From assembly GCF_011043625.1 (NCBI RefSeq), contig NZ_JAAKGT010000004.1, positions 248,001-312,000 on the forward strand: a stretch of DNA of 64,000 nucleotides. The letters are read 5' to 3'. Below the pieces are notes generated by a model. The model saw only the letters and a list, made by a program, of their open reading frames with translations. It made no database searches and was not told the DNA's origin. Shown one piece after another: positions 33,777 through 42,938 of this stretch. Numbering within the stretch: the stretch's first letter is position 1; every line of letters starts with the position of its first letter. A program made the translations under genes and the position numbers. The DNA is from Caulobacter sp. 602-2 (lineage in GTDB: Bacteria > Pseudomonadota > Alphaproteobacteria > Caulobacterales > Caulobacteraceae).

Positions 33777-35744
33777 ATGCCCGTCTCGCCGATCAAGATG
33801 GCCGACGCCATCCGCGTCCTTTCGATGGAGGCCGTGCACAAGGCCAAGTCGGGTCACCAGGGCATGCCGATGGGCATGGCCGACGTGGCCACCGTGCTGT
33901 TCAGCAAGTTCCTGAAGTTCGACGCCTCCAAGCCCGACTGGGCCGACCGCGACCGCTTCGTGCTGTCGGCCGGCCACGGCTCGATGCTGCTTTATTCGCT
34001 GCTTCACCTGACCGGCTACAAGGCCGTGACGATGAAGGAGATCGAGAACTTCCGTCAGTGGGGTTCGCTGACCCCCGGCCACCCCGAAGTGCACCACACC
34101 CCGGGCGTGGAGACCACCACCGGTCCGCTGGGCCAGGGCCTGGCCACCTCGGTCGGCATGGCGATGGCCGAGGCTCACCTCGCCGCCGTCTACGGCAAGG
34201 ACCTCGTCGATCACCGCACCTGGGTGATCGCCGGCGACGGCTGCCTGATGGAAGGCGTCAGCCATGAAGCCATCAGCCTGGCCGGCCGCCTGAAGCTGTC
34301 GAAGCTGACCGTGCTGTTCGACGACAACAACACCACCATCGACGGCGTGGCCACGATCGCCGAGACGGGTGATCAGGTCGCCCGCTTCAAGGCCGCCGGC
34401 TGGGCCGTGAAGGTCGTCGACGGCCACGACCACGGCAAGATCGCCGCCGCCCTGCGCTGGGCGACCAAGCAGGACCGCCCGACCATGATCGCGTGCAAGA
34501 CGCTGATCTCGAAGGGCGCGGGTCCGAAAGAAGGCGACCCCCACAGCCACGGCTATACCCTGTTCGACAGCGAGATCGTCGCCGCCCGCGCCGCCATGGG
34601 CTGGGACGCCGCGCCGTTCACCGTGCCGGACGACATCGCCAAGGCCTGGAAGAGCGTCGGCCGCCGCGGCGCCCGCGTCCGCAAGGGCTGGGAAGCCGCC
34701 GTCGCCGCCTCGGACAAGGGCGCCGAGTTCACCCGCGCGGTGGTCAAGGGCCAGCTGCCGGCCGGCGCCTTCGACAAGCTCGAGGCCCACATCGCCGCCG
34801 CCGTCGAGAACAAGCCCGTCAACGCCACCCGCGTGCACTCGGGCTCGGCGCTGGACCAGCTGATCCCGGTCATCCCGGAAATGATCGGCGGCTCGGCCGA
34901 CCTGACCGGCTCGAACAACACCCTGGTCAAGGGCATGGGCGCCTATGACACGCCCGACTACGCCGGCCGCTACGTCCACTACGGCGTGCGCGAGTTCGGC
35001 ATGGCCGCGGCCATGAACGGCATGGCGCTGCACGGCGGCGTCATCCCGTACTCGGGCACCTTCCTGGCCTTCGCCGACTATAGCCGCGCGGCCATCCGCC
35101 TGGGTGCGCTGATGCAGGCCAAGGTCATCCACGTGATGACCCACGACTCCATCGGCCTGGGCGAGGACGGCCCGACCCACCAGCCGGTCGAGCACGTGGC
35201 GTCCTTGCGCGCCATCCCCAACCTGCTGGTCTTCCGTCCGGCCGACGCCGTCGAGGCCGCCGAGGCCTGGCAGGTGGCCCTGCAGCAGAACACCACCCCG
35301 TCGGTGATGTGCCTGTCGCGCCAGAAGACCCCGCACGTCCGCACCTCGGCCGGCGAGAACCAGGTGGCCAAGGGCGCCTACGAGCTGCTGGCCGCCGAAG
35401 GCGGTGAAGCGGCCGTGACGATCTTCGCCACCGGCACCGAGGTCGGCCTGGCCGTCGCCGCCCGCGAAGTGCTGCAGTCGAAGGGCAAGCCGACCCGCGT
35501 GGTCTCGGTTCCGTGCTGGGAGCTGTTCGACCAGCAGCCGGCCGCCTACCGCAAGGCGACGATCGGTTCGGCCCCGGTGCGCGTGGCCGTCGAGGCCGGC
35601 ATCCGCCAGGGCTGGGAGCGCTTCATCGGCGAGGACGGCAAGTTCGTCGGCATGACGGGCTTCGGCGCTTCGGCCCCGTTCGAGCGTCTTTATAAAGAGT
35701 TCGGCATCACCGCTGAGGCGGTGGTTGATGCTGTTGAACGATAA
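33777..35744 (+). CDS. tkt: Transketolase
   Basis: 655 residues from ATG 33777. Thiamine-diphosphate enzyme of the pentose phosphate pathway. Motifs: KSGHQGMPMG, HTPGVETTTGPLGQGLA, the ThDP-binding GDGCLMEGVSHEA...DDNNTTIDG, PYSGTFLAFADYSRAAIRL, DSIGLGEDGPTHQPVEH. Normal family length. Its 5' leader contains a small GC hairpin (33670-33685). Followed by an intrinsic terminator at 35782-35809. Confidence 0.97.
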   Translation: MPVSPIKMADAIRVLSMEAVHKAKSGHQGMPMGMADVATVLFSKFLKFDASKPDWADRDRFVLSAGHGSMLLYSLLHLTGYKAVTMKEIENFRQWGSLTPGHPEVHHTPGVETTTGPLGQGLATSVGMAMAEAHLAAVYGKDLVDHRTWVIAGDGCLMEGVSHEAISLAGRLKLSKLTVLFDDNNTTIDGVATIAETGDQVARFKAAGWAVKVVDGHDHGKIAAALRWATKQDRPTMIACKTLISKGAGPKEGDPHSHGYTLFDSEIVAARAAMGWDAAPFTVPDDIAKAWKSVGRRGARVRKGWEAAVAASDKGAEFTRAVVKGQLPAGAFDKLEAHIAAAVENKPVNATRVHSGSALDQLIPVIPEMIGGSADLTGSNNTLVKGMGAYDTPDYAGRYVHYGVREFGMAAAMNGMALHGGVIPYSGTFLAFADYSRAAIRLGALMQAKVIHVMTHDSIGLGEDGPTHQPVEHVASLRAIPNLLVFRPADAVEAAEAWQVALQQNTTPSVMCLSRQKTPHVRTSAGENQVAKGAYELLAAEGGEAAVTIFATGTEVGLAVAAREVLQSKGKPTRVVSVPCWELFDQQPAAYRKATIGSAPVRVAVEAGIRQGWERFIGEDGKFVGMTGFGASAPFERLYKEFGITAEAVVDAVER

Positions 35745-35781
35745 AGCGTGGGTTGCTACACGCCGCACCCATAACCCACGA

Positions 35782-35809
35782 GGGTGAACGGTTCGCCGTT
35801 CACCCTTTT
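35782..35809 (+). terminator. Intrinsic terminator after transketolase
   Basis: GGGTGAACGG (35782-35791), a TTCG tetraloop, and CCGTTCACCC (35796-35805) followed by TTTT. A textbook plus-strand terminator ending tkt transcription before the polysaccharide cluster. Confidence 0.92.
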
Positions 35810-35881
35810 GGGTTGGCGGGTTCGCCGGGAGCCTGTATCGAATAAGCGCGCCCCTGGGCGCTGGGGAAGAGTAGCCAATCT

Positions 35882-36916
35882 ATGAAGCGAGCAGTTGTTA
35901 CCGGCGTTACCGGTCAGGATGGCGCTTATCTTTGCCGCCGCTTGATCCAGGATGGATTTGAAGTCATTGGCACCTACCGTCGTGGGAGCTCGGTGAACTT
36001 TTGGCGACTCGATGATCTCGGTCTGCTTCAGCACCCTAAACTCTCGCTGGCGGAGTATGATCTTCTTGATATCGGCGCCGCCTATCGCCTGATCGAGCGG
36101 TCCGAGCCGACGCACGTCTTCAACCTGGCGGCCCAGAGCTTCGTGGGCGTGTCGTTCGACCAGCCGGTGGCCACGGCCCAGATGACCGGCGTGGGCCCGC
36201 TGAACCTGCTCGAGGCCATCCGGGGCGTCGACAAGACCATCCGCTTCTACCAGGCCTCGAGCTCGGAGATGTTCGGCCTGGTCCAGGCGGTGCCGCAGGA
36301 CGAGAACACGCCGTTCTATCCGCGCAGCCCGTACGCCGCCGCCAAGCTGTTCGCCCACTGGCTGACCGTGAACTACCGTGAATCCTACGGCATGTTCGCC
36401 ACCAGCGGCATCCTGTTCAATCACGAGTCCCCCCTGCGCGGGCAGGAGTTCGTGACCCGCAAGATCACCAACACCGTCGCCCGCATCTCGCAGGGCAAGG
36501 AAAGCGTGCTGCGTCTGGGCAACCTCGACGCCCAGCGCGACTGGGGCTACGCCGACGAGTTCGTCGACGGCATGTGCCGCATCCTCGACCACCACACCCC
36601 GGACACCTTCGTCCTGTCGACCAACAAGACGACGACCGTGCGTCGCTTCGTCGAGATCGCCTTCGAGGCCGTCGGCGTGACCATCGGCTGGACCGGCGCC
36701 GGCGTCGACGAAAAGGGCGTGGACGACAAGACCGGCAAGGTGCTGGTCGAGATCGACGAACGCTTCTTCCGCCCGGCGGAAGTGGACCTGCTGCTGGGCT
36801 CGTACCAGAAGGCCCACGACGAACTCGGCTGGCGTCCGGAAACCACTGTGGAACAGCTCTGCAAGATGATGGTGACCGCCGACCTGCAGAGGAACGAGCG
36901 TGGCTTCTCGTTCTGA
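35882..36916 (+). CDS. gmd: GDP-mannose 4,6-dehydratase
   Basis: 344 residues. Rossmann loop GVTGQDG (8-14), active-site Ser127/Ser128-Glu129 (QASSSEMFG) and Tyr151/Lys155 (SPYAAAK), plus [12 protein letters not shown] and [17 protein letters not shown]. It makes GDP-4-keto-6-deoxy-mannose. The first about 190 bases are clearly less GC-rich than the rest of the gene, a possible sign of recent acquisition or a recombination junction. Its last 17 bases overlap the next gene's start; product and substrate fit with manC. Confidence 0.95.
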   Translation: MKRAVVTGVTGQDGAYLCRRLIQDGFEVIGTYRRGSSVNFWRLDDLGLLQHPKLSLAEYDLLDIGAAYRLIERSEPTHVFNLAAQSFVGVSFDQPVATAQMTGVGPLNLLEAIRGVDKTIRFYQASSSEMFGLVQAVPQDENTPFYPRSPYAAAKLFAHWLTVNYRESYGMFATSGILFNHESPLRGQEFVTRKITNTVARISQGKESVLRLGNLDAQRDWGYADEFVDGMCRILDHHTPDTFVLSTNKTTTVRRFVEIAFEAVGVTIGWTGAGVDEKGVDDKTGKVLVEIDERFFRPAEVDLLLGSYQKAHDELGWRPETTVEQLCKMMVTADLQRNERGFSF

Positions 36917-37814
36917 TCCGGGCTCGGTTCTCGTCGTCGGCGGAGAGAGTTTCACCGGCCGCGTGCTGGTGGGGCGTCTCCGCGCCCTAGGCGTCGAAAC
37001 CTTTGTCTCCTCGCGTAGCGGGGAGGACGGCGCCATCGCCGCGGATCTGCTCGATCCCGCGTCGCTGGCCCGGGCCGTCGAGATCGCGCGTCCGGACGTG
37101 GTCGTGAACCTGGCGGGCTACAGCTTCGCCGGCGGGCGCGACTACCCCGCCGTCTACGCCGCGAACGTCGTGGGGGTGGCCAACCTCCTGCAGGCGCTGG
37201 AGGATCGTCCGCCCCGGTTGACGATCATTCCCAGCAGCGCCTCGATCTACGCCCCGGCCCAGGACGGCGCCGTGGTGGGCGAAGACCACCCGGTCGCTCC
37301 GGGCAACCACTACGCCGCCAGCAAGGCGGGCGTCGAGCACATGTGCCGCGTGGCGGGCCGGACGCTGCCGATCCAGGTGGTCCGGCCGTTCAACTACACC
37401 GGTCCGGGCCAGGACGAGCGTTTCCTGACGCCGAAGATCGTGGGCGCCTTCGCGCGCGGCGCGACCAGCATCACGCTGGGCGAACTGGACCTCTATCGCG
37501 ACATCTCGTCGGTCGACGACACGTGCGAGGCCTATGTCCGCCTGATCATGAAGGCCGAACCTTCCGAGCCGCTCAACATCTGCTCGGGACGGCGCGTGCA
37601 CCTGGCCAGCCTGGTCGAGATCCTCAAGAAGATCTCAGGGCGCGACATGGCCGTGGTCCGCGACCAGGCCTTAATTCGGTCGGGAGAGCCCAAGAGTATC
37701 ACTGGTGATCGCCGACGGCTCGAGGCCTCGATCGGGGGCTGGGATCTTCAAACGATAGAATCCCTTCTGGAAAGAATGTACCGCTCAGCCGTGAGCAACG
37801 CCGCCCTTACGTAA
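36900..37814 (+). CDS. rmd: NAD-dependent epimerase/reductase, Rmd-like
   Basis: 304 residues, GTG start overlapping gmd by 17 bases. An extended SDR: nucleotide loop GGESFTGR (14-21), Tyr138-x3-Lys142 (HYAASK), PFNYTGPGQ, and [15 protein letters not shown]. In order after gmd the likely job is reduction of GDP-4-keto-6-deoxy-mannose to GDP-D-rhamnose; a fucose-type epimerase-reductase is a less likely alternative. Its final bases turn AT-richer before the exporter genes. Product would feed the ABC transporter-dependent glycan pathway. Confidence 0.8.
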   Translation: MASRSDPGSVLVVGGESFTGRVLVGRLRALGVETFVSSRSGEDGAIAADLLDPASLARAVEIARPDVVVNLAGYSFAGGRDYPAVYAANVVGVANLLQALEDRPPRLTIIPSSASIYAPAQDGAVVGEDHPVAPGNHYAASKAGVEHMCRVAGRTLPIQVVRPFNYTGPGQDERFLTPKIVGAFARGATSITLGELDLYRDISSVDDTCEAYVRLIMKAEPSEPLNICSGRRVHLASLVEILKKISGRDMAVVRDQALIRSGEPKSITGDRRRLEASIGGWDLQTIESLLERMYRSAVSNAALT

Positions 37815-37874
37815 ACAGCTTTTCACGCCTTCGGTCGCAGGGCGCGATAACACACTGAATGCTCCTGGAGCCTT

Positions 37875-38669
37875 ATGTCTACAGACAATTCGAGCAGATC
37901 TATCCAAGATCTCCGCGCCGGGCTGACGTCGGTCCATATCTGGATGGTTTTCGCCTGGGATGACCTTGTCAGCCGGTATCGCCGTACGACGATCGGTCCC
38001 TTCTGGATCACCATCAGCCATGCCGCGACGATCTGCGGCCTGGCCTTCATGTTCGCCAAGATCTTCAAGCGGCCTCTGGACGAGTTCTTCGTCTATCTCG
38101 CCGCCGGCATGACCTGCTGGAACCTGATCGCCAACTCGCTGGGCGAGGGGCCGGTCGCGTTCATGCGGGCCCAGGGTCTGCTGCTGTCCTACGACCTGCC
38201 GGCGTCGAGCCACGTGTTCCGCGCGGTCGCAGGCCAGTTCCTGACCTTCCTGCACAACATGATCGTCTACGTCGCGGCGCTGATCCTGGTGAAGAACGTC
38301 GCCAACGCCAACACGCTGTACCTCATTCCGGGCCTGGTGATCGTGCTGACGGCGGCCCTGGGCTGGACCTTCACGCTGGGCGTACTGGGCACGCGGTTCC
38401 GCGACGTCTCGCCGGCCGTGACGGCCTTCGTGGGCGTGCTGTTCATGCTGACCCCGATCTTCTGGGAAAAGTCGGCCCTGGGCTCGGCCGTGTGGTTCTT
38501 CAACCTGAACCCCTTCTACCACCTGGTCGAAGTCATCCGCGCTCCCATGCTCGGTCAGATCCCGACCATGACCACCTGGGTGGGCTCGATCGCCTCGGCG
38601 CTGGCCTCCATCGTGATCGGCTGCGTGTCGTTCGTCGTCAGCCGCAAAAACCTCAGCTATTGGATCTGA
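37875..38669 (+). CDS. wzm: O-antigen/polysaccharide ABC transporter permease (Wzm-like)
   Basis: 264 residues with about six hydrophobic helices and the ABC-2 type signature VSRYRRTTIGPFWITISHAATICGLAFMFAKIF near the start and FFNLNPFYHLVEVIRAPMLG near the end. It should move a lipid-linked glycan across the inner membrane. Two bases separate its stop from the ATPase partner start. Placement after gmd and rmd fits a rhamnan-type O-antigen or capsule. Confidence 0.9.
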   Translation: MSTDNSSRSIQDLRAGLTSVHIWMVFAWDDLVSRYRRTTIGPFWITISHAATICGLAFMFAKIFKRPLDEFFVYLAAGMTCWNLIANSLGEGPVAFMRAQGLLLSYDLPASSHVFRAVAGQFLTFLHNMIVYVAALILVKNVANANTLYLIPGLVIVLTAALGWTFTLGVLGTRFRDVSPAVTAFVGVLFMLTPIFWEKSALGSAVWFFNLNPFYHLVEVIRAPMLGQIPTMTTWVGSIASALASIVIGCVSFVVSRKNLSYWI

Positions 38670-38671
38670 CC

Positions 38672-39451
38672 GTGGCCCTGCTGGAACTCAACTCCGTCCA
38701 CGTGCGCTACCCGGTCTTCTCGGCGGGCAGTCAGCAATCGCTGTTCACGGCCGTGGCGCGTCGCGCCACCTTCGGCGTCCTCACCCGCGGCGGCGCGGCG
38801 ACCTATGTCCACGCCCTGCGCGGCGTCAGCCTGAGCCTGCGCGACGGCGACCGCCTGGGCATCATCGGCCGCAACGGCTCGGGCAAGTCGACGCTGCTGA
38901 AGACGCTGGCCGGCATCAACTGGCCGCAGGAAGGCCGTCGCGTCGTTCAAGGCCGGATCTCGTCGATCATCGCGCTGGGCGCCGGCCTCGACGGCGAAAA
39001 GACCGGCGTGCAGAACATCAACTTCCTGTGCCGGCTGTTCGACATCCCGGCCCGCGACGTTCCGGCCCTGCGCGAGCGGGTGATCGAGTTCGCCGAACTG
39101 GGCGAGTACATCAACCTGCCGACCCGGACCTACTCGTCGGGCATGCTGCTGCGCCTCAGCTACGGCCTGGCGCTGGCCCTGCCGGGGGAAATCCTGATCG
39201 TCGACGAAGTGATCGGCGCGGGCGACGCGGTCTTCCAGCGGAAGGCCGTGGAGCATACGCGGGCCGCCTTCTCGACGGCCAAGGTGTTCGCCATGGCCAC
39301 CCACTCGGGCGAGGCGCTGGCCGAATACTGCAACCAGGCGATCTGGATGGATCGCGGGCGGATCGTCGACTACGGCGAGCCGCGCGAGGTCTGGGCGCGC
39401 TACGCCGATCTGGCGCCGCGCTTCCCTGAGGGTATATCCGCCGCTCGATAG
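38672..39451 (+). CDS. wzt: Polysaccharide ABC transporter ATPase (Wzt-like)
   Basis: 259 residues from GTG 38672. Walker A GRNGSGKST (66-74), signature YSSGM (154-158) and Walker B ILIVDEV (174-180). It energises Wzm. The protein is short and ends after the nucleotide-binding domain, so it lacks the C-terminal carbohydrate-binding domain of O9a-type Wzt; chain-length control must come from elsewhere or be lipid-type export as in KpsMT. The stop overlaps or precedes the HAD gene by about 30 bases. Confidence 0.92.
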   Translation: MALLELNSVHVRYPVFSAGSQQSLFTAVARRATFGVLTRGGAATYVHALRGVSLSLRDGDRLGIIGRNGSGKSTLLKTLAGINWPQEGRRVVQGRISSIIALGAGLDGEKTGVQNINFLCRLFDIPARDVPALRERVIEFAELGEYINLPTRTYSSGMLLRLSYGLALALPGEILIVDEVIGAGDAVFQRKAVEHTRAAFSTAKVFAMATHSGEALAEYCNQAIWMDRGRIVDYGEPREVWARYADLAPRFPEGISAAR

Positions 39452-39482
39452 TCGGCTGTCCGCGACTCAATGGTGAGTTTCA

Positions 39483-40115
39483 ATGTCCGAGATTAAAGCA
39501 GTCCTGTTCGACATGGACGGCGTGCTCATCGATGCCAAGGATTGGCATTACGAGGCGCTCAATTCGGCTCTTCGCCATTTCGGCATGGAGATCAGCCGCG
39601 ACGAACATCTGAGCATCTACGACGGTCTTCCCACCCGGAAGAAGCTGGAGATCCTCACGCGTGCGCGCCGGTTGCCCCAGAAGCTGCATGGCTTCCTGAA
39701 CGACCTGAAGCAGCAGTACACGGTCGCCCTGACGACCGAGCGCTGCCGGCCGATGTTCCATCACCAGATGGCGCTCTCGCAACTCAAGCGCGACGGCTAC
39801 AAGCTGGCGGTCTGTTCCAACTCCATCCGCCGCACGGTGGAGTTGATGATGGAACTGTCGAAGCTGTCGGAGTATCTCGACTTCACCCTCTCGAACGAGG
39901 ATGTGCCCAAGCCCAAGCCGGCGCCGGACATCTACGACGCGGCCATCAAGCGGCTCGGTCTCGAGCCGCATGAGTGCCTGATCGTCGAGGACAACGACCA
40001 CGGCATCGCCGCCGCGCGGGCCTCCGGCGCCCACGTGCTGGTCGTCGGCACCGTGTACGACGTCAATTACGAGCGTATCGCCAAGGCGATCAGGGAGGCC
40101 GAGTCGGCTCGATGA
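39483..40115 (+). CDS. HAD-superfamily hydrolase (beta-PGM-like)
   Basis: 210 residues. HAD motif I FDMDGVLIDA (Asp10, Asp12), cap domain (about 20-100), motif II VCSNS, motif III KPKPAPDIY, motif IV VEDNDHGIAAARASGA. Such enzymes dephosphorylate or isomerise small sugar phosphates. Its stop overlaps the start of the tandem nucleotidyltransferase gene by four bases (ATGA), suggesting the two act on the same phosphosugar or phospho-polyol. Substrate unknown. Confidence 0.85.
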   Translation: MSEIKAVLFDMDGVLIDAKDWHYEALNSALRHFGMEISRDEHLSIYDGLPTRKKLEILTRARRLPQKLHGFLNDLKQQYTVALTTERCRPMFHHQMALSQLKRDGYKLAVCSNSIRRTVELMMELSKLSEYLDFTLSNEDVPKPKPAPDIYDAAIKRLGLEPHECLIVEDNDHGIAAARASGAHVLVVGTVYDVNYERIAKAIREAESAR

Positions 40116-41593
40116 AAATCCTCGTTCCCCTGGCCGCGCCCAACGACGCGTTCTTCGACCCGGCCAACTTCCACTTCCCCAAGCCGTTGGTCGAGGTCGC
40201 CGGCCGGCCGATGATCGAGCGCGTGGTCGAGAACCTGCGCGGTCTGAGCCCCGACGCCCGCTTCGTCTTCGTCCTGCGGGCCGAGGACTGCCGTGCGTTC
40301 AACCTCGACCAGGTCGCGCTGCTGGCCACCGACGGCAACGCCGACATCGTCATCCTGGACCGCCCGACCGACGGCGCGGCCTGTTCGGCGCTGATGGCGG
40401 TCGACTATATCGACGAAGGCCCGCTGGTGATCGCCAACGGCGACCAGATCCTCGACTTCGACCTGCGCGGCGCCGTCCGCACCTTCGAGGCCCGCGGCGA
40501 CGACGCCGGCGTCCTGACGTTCGATTCCGTGCACCCGCGCTGGTCCTACGTCCGCACCGAAGGCTCGCGCGTCATCGAGGCGGCCGAGAAGCGTCCGATC
40601 AGCCGCAACGCGGTCGCCGGCTTCTACTATTTCCGCGATGGCGGCGACTTCGTGCGCTACGCCATGCGCTCGATCGAGGCCGGCCGCTCGGTGAATGGCG
40701 CCTTCTACGTCGCGCCGACGCTCAACGAGGCGATCCTCGACGGGGCCCAGGTCGGCGCGATCACGATGGAAGACGACCGCTACGTCAGCTTCTACTCTCC
40801 GCAACGCATCGAACACTACGAGGCCCGGATGGCGATGAACCGCACTGAGCGCAGCGCTCAAGGCCCGCTGGTCGTGATCCCGATGGCGGGGCAGGGCAGC
40901 CGTTTCGCCCAGGCCGGCTACACCAAGCCCAAGCCGTTCATCGACGTCCTGGGCCGTCCGATGATCGAGCAGGTCATGGAGAACCTGTCGACGCCGCACG
41001 CCGACTACCTGCTACTGGCGCGCGGCGAGCACCTGGAGGCCGAGCCCTCGACCGTGCAGTTGCTGGAAGCCCGCGGCGACACCCAGTTCGCCGTCGTCGA
41101 CCGCCTGACCGAAGGCGCCGCCTGCACGGTGCTGCTGGCGCGCGAGCAGATCGACCTTGATCGGCCGATCCTGATCGCCAACTGCGACCAGATCATCGAC
41201 TTCGACTGCGCCGCCTTCATCGACGACTGCAAGACGCGCGGCCTCGACGGCTCGATCCTGTGCTTCCGCGACGCCGACCGTGATCCGAAGTGGTCGTTCG
41301 CCAAGGTCGACGACAACGGCCTGGTGACCGAGGTCAAGGAGAAGGTCGCGATCTCCGACCTGGCGACCGTGGGCCTCTACTACTTCGCGCGCGGGCGCGA
41401 CTTCGTGAAGGCGGCGGTCGACATGATCGCCCGCAACGACCGGGTGAACAACGAGTTCTACGTCTGCCCGGTCTACAACTACGCGATCCGCAACGGCGCC
41501 CGTATCGGCGTCTACGAGGTTCCGGCCGCGGCCATGCACGGGATCGGCACGCCGGCCGATCTCGACGCCTACCTGGCGCTGAAGACCTCGTGA
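40112..41593 (+). CDS. Tandem two-domain nucleotidyltransferase-like protein
   Basis: 493 residues containing two homologous GT-A/nucleotidyltransferase domains. Domain one (about 1-235) begins VPLAAPNDAFFDPANFHFPKPLVEVAGRPMIERVVENL and has a IANGDQILDFD loop. Domain two (about 252-493) begins VIPMAGQGSRFAQAGYTKP, with the canonical G-x-G-x-R and lysine motif, and a IANCDQIIDFD loop. Domain one lacks the G-x-G-x-R motif, so it may be regulatory or act differently. Predicted to activate a phosphorylated sugar or alcohol with a nucleotide. The stop overlaps the start of a third such domain encoded by the next gene. Confidence 0.85.
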   Translation: MKILVPLAAPNDAFFDPANFHFPKPLVEVAGRPMIERVVENLRGLSPDARFVFVLRAEDCRAFNLDQVALLATDGNADIVILDRPTDGAACSALMAVDYIDEGPLVIANGDQILDFDLRGAVRTFEARGDDAGVLTFDSVHPRWSYVRTEGSRVIEAAEKRPISRNAVAGFYYFRDGGDFVRYAMRSIEAGRSVNGAFYVAPTLNEAILDGAQVGAITMEDDRYVSFYSPQRIEHYEARMAMNRTERSAQGPLVVIPMAGQGSRFAQAGYTKPKPFIDVLGRPMIEQVMENLSTPHADYLLLARGEHLEAEPSTVQLLEARGDTQFAVVDRLTEGAACTVLLAREQIDLDRPILIANCDQIIDFDCAAFIDDCKTRGLDGSILCFRDADRDPKWSFAKVDDNGLVTEVKEKVAISDLATVGLYYFARGRDFVKAAVDMIARNDRVNNEFYVCPVYNYAIRNGARIGVYEVPAAAMHGIGTPADLDAYLALKTS

Positions 41594-42279
41594 AGATCAT
41601 CGTCCCGCTGGCCGGGCCCGACGTGGTCCATCCGCGCCATGGCGTGCGGGCGCTCTACGACGTGGGCGGCCAGCCCCTGGTGGCGGCCGCGCTCGAGGGG
41701 CGCCCGTGGTTCCGCTCCGGCGAGACCACGGCGCAGGACATCATCTTCATCCTGCGCGAGGGCGGGGGACGGGACGAACTGGCCGGGTTCCTGAACGGCC
41801 GCTATGCGGGCGCGCGGCAGGTGACCCTGTCGCAGCTGACGGCCGGGGCGATGTACAGCGTCCTGGCCGGCGCGGCGCTGGCCGATCCGCACCAGCCGCT
41901 GTGCGTGGATCTGGTCGACATCCTCTATCAGTGGGACGACTGGGCCGCGGCCCGGCCGCTGATCGCCGAGGGCGGCCTGGTGCCGGTCTTCGACTCCGAG
42001 GATCCCGCCTACAGCTATCTGCGCCGCGAGAACGGCCAGGTGGTCGAGGCCGCCGAGAAGCGCGTGATCTCGCGCGAAGCCTCGGCCGGCACCTACTTCT
42101 TCGAGAATTCCGGTCTGTTCCTGCGGGCCGCGGCCCACTCGATGGCCCATGCCGATCGCCTGGCCTTCAAGGGCGCGCTGTTCGTCTGCCCGATGATGAA
42201 CGGGGTGATCGCCGAGGGGCGTCGCGTGCACGCCGCCGCCGTCTCCCAGGTCCAGCCTGTCGGCAAACTTTTCCACTGA
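41590..42279 (+). CDS. Nucleotidyltransferase-like domain protein
   Basis: 229 residues, GTG start overlapping the previous stop (GTGA). It begins VKIIVPLAGPDVVHPRHGVRALYDVGGQPLVAAALEG and retains late motifs (ENGQVVEAAEKRVISREASAGTYFFENSGLF) shared with both domains of the previous protein. The nucleotide-binding G-x-G-x-R signature and the ANGD/ANCD loop are absent or changed (CVDLVDIL), so catalysis is uncertain. It may partner the tandem enzyme. This is the third domain of the family in a row. Confidence 0.75.
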   Translation: MKIIVPLAGPDVVHPRHGVRALYDVGGQPLVAAALEGRPWFRSGETTAQDIIFILREGGGRDELAGFLNGRYAGARQVTLSQLTAGAMYSVLAGAALADPHQPLCVDLVDILYQWDDWAAARPLIAEGGLVPVFDSEDPAYSYLRRENGQVVEAAEKRVISREASAGTYFFENSGLFLRAAAHSMAHADRLAFKGALFVCPMMNGVIAEGRRVHAAAVSQVQPVGKLFH

Positions 42280-42294
42280 ACGAGCGAGGCTGTC

Positions 42295-42936
42295 TTGTTG
42301 CTGTTGGCGCACCGCGGTTGGTGGCGGTCTCCCGAAGAGAAGAATAGCGAACTCGCCATCCGGCGGGCTTTCGACGCCGGCTATGGCGTCGAGACCGACC
42401 TGCGAGACCACGAGGGCCGGGTGGTGGTCAGCCACGACCCGCCGACCGGGCAGGACCACATTGGCCTGGACGACCTGCTGGCCTGGTACGCCGCCGCCGG
42501 CCAGCCCGGACGCCTGGCGCTGAACATCAAGGCCGACGGCCTGCAGAAGCCGCTGGCCGAGGCCCTGGCCCGCCATGGCGTCGACCGCTACTTCGTGTTC
42601 GACATGTCGGTGGCCGACGCCGTCGGCTACATGCGCCACGACCTCGACTGCTACTCGCGCGTTTCCGAATACGAGCCGGAGCCGAGCTTCGAAGCCCAGG
42701 CGGTCGGCATCTGGATGGACGCGTTCGTATCGGACTGGATCGCGCCGTCCGACATCGAGGGCTGGCTGGCCAAGGGCAAGGAGGTCGCGCTGGTCTCTCC
42801 CGAACTGCACAAGCGCCCCGAAGACGACGTCTGGGCGCAATGGCGCGAGACGGCGTCGCTGGCCAGCGATCGTCTGATGTTGTGCACCGACTTCCCCGAC
42901 AAGGCGGCGCGGGTTTTTGGGCTGAGTGGAGACTGA
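42295..42936 (+). CDS. Glycerophosphodiester phosphodiesterase-like protein
   Basis: 213 residues; start is taken as TTG 42295 (the next codon is also TTG). Conserved GDPD/PI-PLC motifs are present: LLAHRGWWRSPEEKNSELAIRRAFDAGYGVETDLRD and VVVSHDPPTGQDHIGLDDLL, i.e. catalytic HRG and HD with the metal-binding ExD. The usual enzyme cuts glycerophosphodiesters to glycerol-3-phosphate plus alcohol. In this cluster it may edit phosphodiester-linked groups on a glycan; this is inference. No signal peptide, so probably cytoplasmic. Confidence 0.78.
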   Translation: MLLLAHRGWWRSPEEKNSELAIRRAFDAGYGVETDLRDHEGRVVVSHDPPTGQDHIGLDDLLAWYAAAGQPGRLALNIKADGLQKPLAEALARHGVDRYFVFDMSVADAVGYMRHDLDCYSRVSEYEPEPSFEAQAVGIWMDAFVSDWIAPSDIEGWLAKGKEVALVSPELHKRPEDDVWAQWRETASLASDRLMLCTDFPDKAARVFGLSGD

Positions 42937-42938
42937 AC

